Assembly: GCF_003144115.1 (NCBI RefSeq) | Contig: NW_020312015.1 | Span: 511,042-575,041, forward strand | Length of the DNA stretch: 64,000 nt | Direction of reading: 5' to 3' | Origin: Tilletiopsis washingtonensis | Lineage: Eukaryota > Basidiomycota > Exobasidiomycetes > Entylomatales | Part shown: one piece after another, positions 1-9,453 of the stretch | Layout: every line of letters begins with the position of its first letter | Numbering within the stretch: position 1 is the stretch's first letter | Position numbers and translations under genes: made by a program | The notes under the pieces: model-generated | Seen by the model: only the letters and a program-made list of their open reading frames with translations | What the model was told of the DNA's origin: nothing | Databases searched by the model: none

Positions 1-1
1 C

Positions 2-193
2 CGCGGCCGTCCAGACCCGCGTGGCCCGCGCCACTCCTACCAGCAGCCACGCGCGGCGCAACGTCCCGACGCCTACACGTCGCTGCCCAGTCGCGGCCGC
101 GTCGTCTCGGATCCCAGAGCGGCCCCAGCGCCGCACCGAGAGCAGCGGCCGCGCCAGGAGCTGCGCGACGGCTTCCACTTTGAGAGCTACTAA
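2..193 (+). CDS. 3' end of an unrecognised protein-coding gene (5' end outside window)
   Basis: The frame starting at base 2 is open for 63 codons to a TAA at 191-193, with no start inside the window, so only the C-terminus is present. The encoded tail is rich in Arg, Pro, Gln and Ser, contains several Tyr and ends in HFESY. The other two frames look like noise by comparison. It converges on COX10, whose stop is only 137 bp away. No domain is recognised. It could be the disordered tail of any protein, and the call rests on residue composition and the open frame alone. Confidence 0.45.
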   Translation, partial: RGRPDPRGPRHSYQQPRAAQRPDAYTSLPSRGRVVSDPRAAPAPHREQRPRQELRDGFHFESY

Positions 194-330
194 TGCCGCT
201 GCCACCTTGACTCTCCATCGCGACGCCTCGCCTCATGCTTCTCCCTCCTCTGCGCGCAGCGTCTCTGTATGGGCTGTGCATTGCAATCAGATACCCCCAC
301 GGACATCTGTGCTTGCACCTCGTGATGCGC

Positions 331-1746
331 CTAGACGCACTTGTCCTCGACGGCTCGCACGGGAGTGTTAGCTGGCGCAGCGGGTCCGAAGCCGAGACGC
401 TCGAGAAGGCCGTCCCAGAGGCCCGTCTTGCAGACCATGGCGAGCAGCATGACGGCGGGCAGGTGCACGAGGCTGACCCAGAAGCACCAGCGTGCGGCCT
501 TGTCGCTCTGGTCGCGCCAGAAGCGCCAGCTGGCGTGGATGAAGGCGACGTTTGCGGGCAGACTGAGCAGCGCGTAGATGGGATGCACGGCGCCCGTCAG
601 AGGCAGAGCGGCGCAGAGCGGCAGACAGGCGATGGCGTAGCGCAGTGCCGTGCGGCGATTGAGCAGCGGGTGCGAGGCCGACATCATGCGGTAGCCGCCG
701 CGCGCATACTCGCTGCGAAGGTTGTGCGAGAGGGCGTTGAAGTGCGGGAACTGCCATGCGAAGAGCAGCCCGGCCAGCAGCCAGCCTGGCGCGTCGGAGA
801 GCTGCAAGAGCGAGTCCGTCGCTGCCGTCCAGCCCATCAGCGGCGGGATGCCGCCGACCAGCGAGCCGACCCAGGTGTTGACGATGTGGACGCGCTTCAG
901 CGGCGTGTACACGAAGGCGTACAGGATGATGTTGGCGGCGCCCAGCACGCCCGTCAGCGGGTTGACGGCGAGCGAGAGAATCGTGACGCCCGACAGACCC
1001 ATGATGCCGGCGTACGTGGCGCCGTGTAGCGGCGTCACCAGACGCGCAGGCAGCGGCCGGTTGCGCGTGCGCGGCATCTGCGCATCGTACGGCGCCTCGA
1101 GCAGCTGATTGGTCGCGTTGGCGGCGGCCGAGCAGGCGGCCGTGCCGGCAGTGAGCGCGAGCAGCACGAGTGGCCCGCTGGACACAGCCAGTGATGCTGG
1201 ACACAGCGCATAGCCGGCCATGGAGGTGAGCGTGACGAGGAGCGTGAGGTTGCCCTTGCCGAGCTGCACGTAGGCGCGCTTGAGCGTCTTGGCCGTCAGA
1301 GCCGGCACGGGCCGGTAGCCTTCGCTGATCGCGGCAGCAGGCGTGGTGGGCAGCGAGAGCGGGCCCGAGAGCGGCGCACGCGTGGGATCGTTGGACGCCG
1401 GCGAGTGTGGAGAGGCGGCCGGCGCCAGCAGCTCGGGCGTGAGGACGGGCGAGAAGAAGCTGTACGGCAGCGAGCTGGGCGCACCGCTGCCAGAGGAGGT
1501 AAAGGAGCTATCTCGGGCACCGTAGCCTGGCGGCAGACCCGATGCACCTCCGCTGCTCTGCTGCATGCTCGATGCCGTGTGCTGCCAGCGCTGCTGCCGT
1601 GCGGCCAGGCGCGAGGGCAGGCGTGGGGTGGACGACGCCAGGCGCAGCTGTGCGCGCGAGGCGGCGGCGGCCAGCGGCACGACGCGGCTCGCCGCAAAGG
1701 CGGGCGACCATGGCCCGGTGACGAGGCGCGACGAGACGAGCAGCAT
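331..1746 (-). CDS. COX10: Protoheme IX farnesyltransferase, mitochondrial (heme O synthase)
   Basis: Cox10 transfers a farnesyl group to heme b to make heme O, the first step to heme A for cytochrome c oxidase, and sits in the mitochondrial inner membrane. The single-exon frame gives 471 residues. The first ~60 are Arg/Ser/Ala-rich with no acidic residue, as in a mitochondrial presequence. The core from ~145 has the UbiA-family polyprenyl-diphosphate motif (NQLLEAPYDAQMPRTRNRPL, ~213-232), the second family block (YTPLKRVHIVNTWVG then GGIPPLMGW) and WQFPHFNALS, within about seven to nine hydrophobic segments. The ATG at 1746 is chosen over an in-frame upstream one at 1944 because the presequence starts cleanly there. 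Length fits fungal Cox10. No intron is needed, unusual in this intron-rich window. Confidence 0.95.
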   Translation of the reverse strand: MLLVSSRLVTGPWSPAFAASRVVPLAAAASRAQLRLASSTPRLPSRLAARQQRWQHTASSMQQSSGGASGLPPGYGARDSSFTSSGSGAPSSLPYSFFSPVLTPELLAPAASPHSPASNDPTRAPLSGPLSLPTTPAAAISEGYRPVPALTAKTLKRAYVQLGKGNLTLLVTLTSMAGYALCPASLAVSSGPLVLLALTAGTAACSAAANATNQLLEAPYDAQMPRTRNRPLPARLVTPLHGATYAGIMGLSGVTILSLAVNPLTGVLGAANIILYAFVYTPLKRVHIVNTWVGSLVGGIPPLMGWTAATDSLLQLSDAPGWLLAGLLFAWQFPHFNALSHNLRSEYARGGYRMMSASHPLLNRRTALRYAIACLPLCAALPLTGAVHPIYALLSLPANVAFIHASWRFWRDQSDKAARWCFWVSLVHLPAVMLLAMVCKTGLWDGLLERLGFGPAAPANTPVRAVEDKCV

Positions 1747-1954
1747 GGCGTGGACGCTCGTTGTGTGGTGAGGTGTTGGTGTGGTGACGGCAGAAGGACG
1801 TGCTCTTGGTGCGAGGGCGAGGCTGGGGCTGCTGCACGGCTTGAAATTCCCACGCCCGCGCGGCACGTGACCTCGTCGCCCCTCCGCTGCTGCTCCTTCA
1901 CACAACTGCCGTCCTCCCAAGCCCCAGAAGGGCAGATGGGGCACATTTTACGGC

Positions 1955-2344
1955 TCAATATGCGCAATACATGCTCTCGAGTGCCTCTAGGTCCTTCTTG
2001 GCGCCGTCTGACTGCTGAGCCGGGCGCTCGGAGGCGAGCAACTCTGTGAAGCGTCGAAAGCGCGGCCGGGCTTTGCAAAACGAGCCCCACGTGACTTTCT
2101 GCCGCTCACCCGGCACTGCTGCCTCCAAGACAGCTACCACGACCTCAGTGAGACACGAACGGTCGGCCCAGAGCATCTCAGACAGGCCAAGGCGAAGAGA
2201 GTATGTCTTGCGAAGGGCAGAGGCCCAGGCAGCTCTGAGCCGAGTGACGCGGTCCGGCTCGTCTTGCTGACTCAGCAGCCCGCGCCTCGAGGTCCGAGGC
2301 ATCCGACTCGCCTCCAGAGCAACACACGGCGCCACCCACCGCAT
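1955..2344 (-). CDS. Possible hypothetical protein or exon, unrecognised
   Basis: A 129-codon minus-strand frame ends at 1955, about 200 bp upstream of COX10 on the same strand. Its last ~95 residues look protein-like: helical, with hydrophobic and charged residues mixed (for example SALRKTYSLRLGLSEMLWAD and KKDLEALESMYCAY at the C-terminus), unlike the Arg/Ala-rich shadow frames around it. The first ~30 residues are less convincing, so the true 5' part may be another exon upstream that I could not place. I do not recognise a family. It may also be chance. Confidence 0.3.
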   Translation of the reverse strand: MRWVAPCVALEASRMPRTSRRGLLSQQDEPDRVTRLRAAWASALRKTYSLRLGLSEMLWADRSCLTEVVVAVLEAAVPGERQKVTWGSFCKARPRFRRFTELLASERPAQQSDGAKKDLEALESMYCAY

Positions 2345-4063
2345 GCTGCATGCACGAAAGCATCCGCATGCCGGTCAATTGTGCGTCGAGCAAGACTGCG
2401 ATCGAGGTGCGGTGTGCGAAACAGAGAACGACGGCGGAGCGGGGCCGAGCGGACGGGACGCGCACTGCGCTCGGCTGTCGGATGGGCAGCGTCATGCGTC
2501 TGGCGGGCGGCGCGCGCGCAGACGACGCGCACCCGACCACCGGACGGTCCGCCGCCACATTTTGCTGGGCAGGACCCACAATCCAGTGATCTGCAGCACA
2601 AGTGATGCAGCCAGAGGTTGCTGATCGGCGATTTCCAGAGCTGCAGAATGCAGACTGCTTGCTGGACAGGCCGGAGGATCAAGAGGCCCCAAGCTGCGCG
2701 CTGCTCCGTGCCGTCAGCGCGTCACGGCGCCGCCGCGCGCGCGAAGGCCAACGTCGTGCACCCGTCACGACGACCGCTGACCCACAGTATGAGAACGCAA
2801 GGTTCCGGCGCCTTGGCGAGGGATCTGCATCGTCATCAGCACTCCTTGACGCTGCTTCATACGCCAGAGCGACTCAGGATGCGTGAGCGTGATGAGAAAG
2901 TGTGGAGAGGCGCGCTCTCGTCTTGCTCCTGCAGACACCGCGAGGCGCGAGCGCGAATCACGCGGCACCGACGCAGGCACGGCGAGACGGCAGCTTGCCA
3001 AGGCCCAGGATGCGGATGTGCCGTGCGCAAGCGAGATGCGGAAGCGCATCAGCCGCACCGAGAGGGTCAGCCGCTCAGCGATCGCCGGCCGTGCGGACGG
3101 GCCGCCTCACAGGGTTGCGCTCGGAGGGGGGCCGAGCGGGAGGAAAGAACGTCTTCCGAGAAGGCGTTGGCCTGCCGCTGCGTGCGCTCGCTCAAACGCC
3201 TGCAGGACGCGCGGCGCTAAGCAGCCTCGCCGTGCAGCACGCGCACGGCGCCAGTGTGCCGGCGAGGGCGCGGCGTCCTACGGCCGCAGCTCCGCGCTGC
3301 TCGCATGCTGCCGTCCTGCGCGGCGCCGCCGCGCAAGAGCAAGCCGAGCAAGGCTGCCCCTCGGACGAAGAGCGAAGCAGCGGCAGCCCCAACGCTCGCA
3401 CCGCAGCCTAGCGGCTAGGGCCCCTGAGCAGCGACGACGGCGACGAGCGAGAGGAGCATCTGCTGCAGCACGACGACATGTACGGTGCTCTGGCGGCGTG
3501 CCTGTCCTGATGCTGCTGTTCTGCGGCTGCCGCTGATGATCTGCATGCTTGCAGCGCAGAGAGGGGCCAGCACCAGCCGCACCCGGCGCACGGCTGTAGA
3601 GTTGCGTGACGCACCGCCAGCCGGCCGCCCCTATTGGCCCTCTCGCTGCAGCACAACACAGGCCGCCTGCGCTACGGCTGCCCGATCGAACGAGCGAGGC
3701 AAGGCTGCAGCTGGGTGCTGCTGCTGCATTTGCCCCGCTCGGGTGCGGCTGCCCCTAAGCGGAGCACACTGTCGGCCTGCAGACAGCCACGCAGGCACCG
3801 ACGATCCGGCGCTCCGACGAAGGCTGGACTTGCCTTGCCTTACCGTGCGCTGCATGAGAGCCTCTGGCTCCGACGACCATACACATAGCCCGACAGCGAG
3901 CCACACTTGCCTCCTTCTCCACGCCCACCACCTCCTCAAGCTCCATCTCCCACCGTCTGCTCGACTCGCCCTCCTCCAAGCCCGCGCGACTTCCTTCGCG
4001 CCGACCTCTACCCTCTCTCACTCGGCTGCTCTCTCACACCGCACCTCTCGCTCTCTCGCAGCG
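2345..4063. other. Gene-free interval upstream of the RlpA-like gene
   Basis: About 1.7 kb in which overlapping frames on both strands are short or Arg/Ala-rich shadows and no domain is seen. The last ~170 bases (3900-4063) are strongly C/T-rich, consistent with the 5' leader of the plus-strand gene that starts at 4064. Confidence 0.5.
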
Positions 4064-4834
4064 ATGCACTTCGCTACGCCTCTCCTCTGCCTCGCCGCCG
4101 CGCTCCTCGCCTCCGCCGAGCATGCGCCTCACGCCCGCTCGCACAAGGGCCTGCTGCGCCGCTTCGGCGCGGCGCAGGTGGAGCAGCGCGCCGCCGAGGC
4201 GGGCTCCAGCCTCGACCCTCGCGGCGAGCTGGCGCGGCGCGCCTACTCCGGCCGCGCCACCTACTACGCTGCGGGCCTCGGAGCCTGCGGCACGGTCAAC
4301 AAAGCAAGCGACGCAATAATTGCGATGAATTCGGCACAGTTCAGCGGCTCGTGCTACCGGACCATCACGATTGGCTACGGCGGCAAGACGGCGACGGCCA
4401 CCGTCACGGACCTGTGTCCTGGCTGCCCGTACGGCGCCATCGACATGTCGCAGGGTCTCTTTGAGTACTTTGCAGACACGAGTCTTGGCGTGATCCAGGT
4501 GCAGTGGGCCTTTGGCAACTCGCTTGACGATGCGCCACGGACGACGACGACGCGGCGGACAAGCACCACACGGCCACCTCCGCCGCCGACGACGACGACG
4601 TCGACGCGCTCCTCGACGCGCTCGCAGCCCACCAGCTCGAGCAGCAGCACGCCGTCGCCGACGAGCAGCAGCTCGAGCAGCAGCGAGGCCGACGAGACGA
4701 GCTCGACGTCGACCGAGGCGAGCAGCACGCCCGTGTCCAATTTCGACGGCCTCAATCGCGTCGTGGGCGTCATGTTCGACATGGCCAATGCCGGACAGGA
4801 GGGCGAGCCGGCCAGCTCCTCGGCAGCTGCCTGA
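4064..4834 (+). CDS. Secreted RlpA/expansin-like double-psi beta-barrel protein
   Basis: Single exon, 256 residues. Residues 1-18 form a signal peptide (hydrophobic LLCLAAALLA core). A pro-region with dibasic sites (LLRRF ~30-34, LARRA ~57-61, possible Kex2-type cleavage) precedes a compact RlpA-like/barwin-related domain at ~62-150: GRATYYAAGLGACG, then NSAQFSGSCYRTI, then VTDLCPGCPYGAIDMS. These are the Cys and Asp positions typical of fungal expansin-like proteins. A Ser/Thr/Pro-rich linker follows (~155-225), probably O-mannosylated. The extreme C-terminus is not hydrophobic, so there is no GPI anchor signal. Such proteins are secreted or cell-wall associated; catalysis has not been shown for most. 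The ATG at 4064 is used because it starts the signal peptide. In-frame upstream codons back to 3485 are leader. Confidence 0.88.
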   Translation: MHFATPLLCLAAALLASAEHAPHARSHKGLLRRFGAAQVEQRAAEAGSSLDPRGELARRAYSGRATYYAAGLGACGTVNKASDAIIAMNSAQFSGSCYRTITIGYGGKTATATVTDLCPGCPYGAIDMSQGLFEYFADTSLGVIQVQWAFGNSLDDAPRTTTTRRTSTTRPPPPPTTTTSTRSSTRSQPTSSSSSTPSPTSSSSSSSEADETSSTSTEASSTPVSNFDGLNRVVGVMFDMANAGQEGEPASSSAAA

Positions 4835-5780
4835 GCAGCTGGTGTACATCGTTGCTCTCGCTCGCCTCGCCTCGCTGCCGTCATCCGCCTCGTCTCTGTC
4901 CGCATGCATCGCTCGCCACGTCTCGCTTCACGCCCTCGCCACGTCTCGCCGTCTCAAGCCTCGCTCTCTCGCCTCTCTCCACACCTCGCAGTCACGTACC
5001 CAAGGTCACGGTCGTCAAGGACTTCAGTTCTGCTCTTTCGCGCTCTGCCTCGTCGCACGAGCCCTTTCTCCGCCCGTATTCCCACTCCACTGAGCCTGAG
5101 CCTCGGATGGCGCCGCCAACGCAGCGCACGATCTGCTCGCCACCCTCGGCGTATGCCCAGTGCACCACAGCTCGATGCTCCACCCTCCGCGCATGCTAGA
5201 TGCCTGCTGCCCTCCATCATCACACACACACCACGCCAGCCTGCATACTCACCCCAGCCCTCGTCGCGCGCGCGCGCCACTGCTGCGCGCGCGGCCTGTA
5301 CTTCTATATCCAGTTATCCTCTGTGCCCCCCCTGTCTGTGCTGCTGCTATGCATTGATGAGACGGGGGCAGGTGATGAGGGAGCGCAGACGAGGACGGTC
5401 CACGTGATGAGAACGCAGCAAGAGCCGCTCCACACGACGCGGCGGCGCGCGGCGCAGCGCCAGCGCCGTCAGGCCGCGCCGCATCGCCGCGCCCACAGCC
5501 GCCGGCTCGAGCGCGTGGCGCGCCGTGCTCGACTGACGCATCGCCGTCTCCTCTCCACCACCATCTCCCTTCCTTCGCGCTCTGCTGTTCCCGGACGCTC
5601 CCTGGCTCTTCGCACGACCTGCGCCTAGCTCCTGCAGTGCCCTTCGGCCACACTGCTCCGCCGCCCGCTTGCCCGATCGCAGATCAGCTGCGCAGGCTCG
5701 CGCTGCGCACAAGCCATCGTCTCGTCGTCGCGTGACGCTCCGTGCTGCCTCGGCGCCGCGGCGCTGCGTGTCTGCCCAGC
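4835..5780. other. Intergenic region before CUL1
   Basis: About 950 bp without a supported gene. It begins with C/T-rich 3'-flank sequence of the RlpA-like gene and includes a short CA-rich stretch near 5220-5235. All frames are short. It must contain the terminator of the upstream gene and the CUL1 promoter, but no clear TATA box or other motif stands out. Confidence 0.45.
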
Positions 5781-8700
5781 ATGGCTAAGGTCCAGCTGCC
5801 GTCGCCGTTCGAGTGCGTGTGCTGCTTGCTGCAAAGCGCTCGCATGTCCTTGTCTGCCTCGCTGCTGACAGCTCGGCATCGCTCAGCTTGCCGGCAACAT
5901 GGGCGTACCTGGAGGGCGGCGTGTCCATCATGGTGTGTCGATCGTGATGCCCTTACGCGCGCTCCTTCCTTGTACCTTCGCTTTTGCCTGAGCTAATTCT
6001 CGCTCGCAGATGACGCGCCTGACCGAGGGCATGAGCTACCAGCGCTACATGGAGCTCTACACCGTCGCCTACAACCACTGCACCTCGAGTCGCATGAATG
6101 CACCTTCGGACAGCCTGGGCAGCTCGGGACGAGCTGGTGAGTAACTGCAGTGGAGCCGCGGAGCTTCAGCCTTACAAGACGTGCTGCTGTAGCTCGACGC
6201 TGAGCTCGCTGCTGACTGCCGCGCGCTCGTCGCACAGCTGGAGCGAATCTGATGGGCGCTGAGCTGTACGACCGGCTGAGCAAGTACTTTGTCTCACATC
6301 TCCGGACCGTCGCAGCTGTGCGTAACTCTCTCTCTCCTCGTGCCACCTATGCTCACCCTCTCTCGCCGTGCCAGGGTGCGGATGACCTGACAGATGAGGC
6401 CCTGCTGCGCTACTACGTCGCAGAGTGGGACCGCTACACGACGGGCGCCAACTTTGTGCACCGTCTCTTTGCGTATCTGAACCGTCACTGGGTGCGGCGC
6501 GAGAAGGAGGAGGGCAAGAAGGACACGCACGTCGTGTACACTGTGAGTTGCGCTGCTGCGTCTACCTCCACACAAGCAGAGCAAGGGCAGCGAGGCTGAT
6601 GCTGGATCCTGTGCTGCAGCTGGCGCTCGTGCAGTGGAAGACACATATGTTTGCGGCGGTACAGAAGAAGGGACGCCTGGTGGCGGCGCTGCTGAAGCAG
6701 ATTGAGAAGCAGCGTAACGGAGAGACCATCGAGACGAGCCTGGTCAAGAAGGTGGTGGACTCATTAGGTGAGTGTGCGGGCAGGGAGACCAGCGTAGCGG
6801 GAGAGAGTCGAGGAGCGTTCTACACAGCTTGAAGCTGTGGCGCTGCCAGCTGCGCGTTGTCTGTGCGGTTGGCCATCACTGCGCGTGCTGACGCCCCGAC
6901 CAGTCTCGCTGGGCCTGGACGAGTCGGACAGCACGCGGCAAAACCTGGACGTGTACCGCAATGAGTTTGAGCGTCCCTTCCTCGTGGCCACCGAGATCTA
7001 CTACAAGGCCGAGAGCGAGACGTTCATTGCGGAGAACAGCGTGACGGACTACATGCGCAAGGCCGAGGCACGCCTGCGCGAGGAGGAGAGCCGCGTGGAG
7101 ATGTATCTGCATGCCACGACGAAGCGCCAGGTGAGTCGTGTTGGCGTGATGTATGGCGAGGCAGGGAGGCTGACAAGCGCGCGATCACAGCTGGTGCAGA
7201 CGTGCGACGCCGTGCTGGTGCGGGGCCACGCGCAGATGATGTGGGACGAGTTCCAGTCGCTGCTGGACCTGGCGAAGACGGATGGTGAGTGCAGACTGGA
7301 GGGCGGCTCGCAGCGCCGCATCTGACTCGGCCGGGCAGACCTCTGGCGCATGTACAACCTCCTCTTCCGCATCTCCGACGGCCTGGAGCCATTGCGAGAG
7401 AAGTTCGAGCTGCACGTCAAGCGCGTGGGCCTGGCGGCAGTCGAGAAGGTGGCAGGCGAGAGCGCGGATGCAGTCGTGAGTGGCGCTGGCCGAGCGCCGA
7501 GGCCACAAGCTGATGCATGGAAGTACAGGATGCGGCGGCGTACGTCAGTGCTCTGCTCTCGGTGCATGCCAGCAGCCTGGAGATGGTGCAGGCGGCGTTC
7601 CGCTCCGAAGCGGGCTTCCTGGCGGCGCTCGACAAGGCGTGCCGCGACTTTATGAACCGCAACAAGGCGACGGGCACGAGCAACAGCAAGAGCCCCGAGC
7701 TGCTCGCAAAGCACAGCGACGGGCTGCTGAAGAAGAGCAACAAGAGCACCGAGGAGCAGGGGCTGGAGGATGCGCTGAACCAGGTCGTGAGTGGCCCGCT
7801 TGGCTTGTGCTGGGGCTCGGCTGACAGGGCACATGCGCAGATGGTCGTGTTCAAGTACATCGAGGACAAGGATGTTTTTCAGAAGTTCTACTCCAAGATG
7901 CTGGCCAAGCGCCTCGTCAACTTCTCGTCTGCCTCCGACGACGCCGAGGCAAGCATGATTGCCAAGCTCAAGGAGGCGTGCGGCTTCGAGTACACGAACA
8001 AGCTGCAGCGCATGTTCACCGACATGGGCCTGTCGAAGGAGCTCAACGACAGCTTCCGCGAGGTGTCGGGCAAGAACGCCGACGACGCGGGCAGCAGCAA
8101 GGGCGGCGACGTCGACTTCTACGCCCTCGTCCTCGCAAACGGCTTCTGGCCGCTCGCCGAGCCGACGACGGAGTTTGTCATTCCCACCGAGCTGCTGGCG
8201 ACGTACACGCGCTTCGAGCGCTACTATGGCGCCAAGCACAGCGGACGGCGCCTGGCGTGGCTGTGGCAGCTGTCGAAGAACGACCTCAAGACCAACTACC
8301 TCAGCCAGAAGCTCATCCTGCAGACGAGCGCGTACCAGAGCGCCGTGCTGCTGCAGTACAATGCCAGCGACAGCCTGACGATGGCCGAGCTGCACAAGGC
8401 CACGGGGCTCAACGAGGCGGCGCTCAAGGCGGCCCTCGGCCCGCTGGTCAAGAGCAAGCTGCTCGTGCAGGACGGCGACTCGTACGACATCAACGAGGGT
8501 GGGTGCGATGCGCGCCGTTCCCATCAGTCGCGTGCTCACACTCCGTTCTACAGACTTCAAGTCAAAGAAGGTGCGCGTCAACCTCAACGTGCCCGTCAAG
8601 TCGGAGCAGAAGGCCGAGTCGAGCGACGTGATGCGCACCGTCGACGAGGACCGGCGCATGCTGCTGCAGGCCACCATTGTCCGGTGCGTGCCAGTTGTCA

Positions 8701-9028
8701 TCTCTGCGCCACTGTGCTGACCCGCGTTCCGCCGCACAGCATCATGAAGGCGCGCAAGACGCTCAAGCACACCAACCTCGTGCAGGAGGTCGTGCAGCAG
8801 GTGTCTGCGCGCTTCCAGCCCAAGGTGCCCGACATCAAGAAGGCCATCGACCAGCTCATCGACAAGGAGGTGCGTCTGCCGCATCTCGACCGGCGTTGCA
8901 GAGCTGATGCCTTTGTCTGCAGTACCTCGAGCGCGTGGAGGGCGAGCGAGACAAGTGCGTGCTCGTAGCGTGGCTTGAGCGCTGCTTCCGCTCACGCTCT
9001 TCCGCGCAGGTACCAATACCTGGCCTGA
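5781..9028 (+). CDS. CUL1: Cullin-1 (SCF ubiquitin ligase scaffold)
   Basis: Cullin 1/Cdc53 is the scaffold of SCF E3 ligases, binding Skp1-F-box modules at its N-terminus and the RING protein Rbx1 at its C-terminus. Fifteen phase-consistent exons: 5781-5812, 5872-5932, 6010-6136, 6238-6317, 6375-6542, 6620-6767, 6904-7130, 7191-7284, 7339-7475, 7529-7786, 7841-8498, 8554-8683, 8740-8869, 8923-8954, 9010-9028. They give 766 residues, the usual length. Visible landmarks are the N-terminal [14 protein letters not shown], the cullin-homology block in exon 11, and the neddylation motif IVRIMKARK with its acceptor Lys near residue 710. The tail [16 protein letters not shown] is the classic cullin end. 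Exon 1 ([10 protein letters not shown]) is the least certain. The 54 nt intron 7787-7840 is in frame, so a long open frame runs through it. Confidence 0.95.
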
Positions 9029-9453
9029 TGGGGCCCAGCATGCTGCCGTGCCATGCCGCCGTGCCCGCTTCTCTCTCTTCGGGCTCTTCATCGTTTGTTT
9101 TTCCCTTCATCCCCGTCAAGCTCTCTCGCTCGCACTTCATCTGTCCCGTCCCGATCCCCGCATCCATTCCCCACCCCACTCGCCTGCCAACGGGCAGGTC
9201 CCCATCGCACTCATTCCTGTTTGGCCGCACGCGCGAGAGAGACACACACACACACCCTACAATGGCACGACGCCTGGTCCTCGTGCGGCGCGCTGGTGAC
9301 GGTATATTACGGGGAGCAGGGTGACGCATGAGGCGGTGTCATGAGACGGTGGCTGAGTGAGCGGCGCATTAAGGCGTGACGACGGCTGCTCGTTTTGGGC
9401 TGGCGCAGAGAGAGTGCGGCGGTGAGAGAGAAGTGGAGAGACTTGCTGTGAGG
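9029..9453. other. Convergent intergenic region between CUL1 and the Zn2Cys6 gene
   Basis: About 425 bp between two facing stop codons, holding both 3' ends. C/T-rich with a CA run near 9241-9255. No gene seen. Confidence 0.45.

Noticed and set aside
7787-7840. Exonic reading of this in-frame stretch in CUL1
   Set aside because: It has a GTGAGT donor and GCAG acceptor and would insert 18 residues into a conserved cullin segment; treated as intron.
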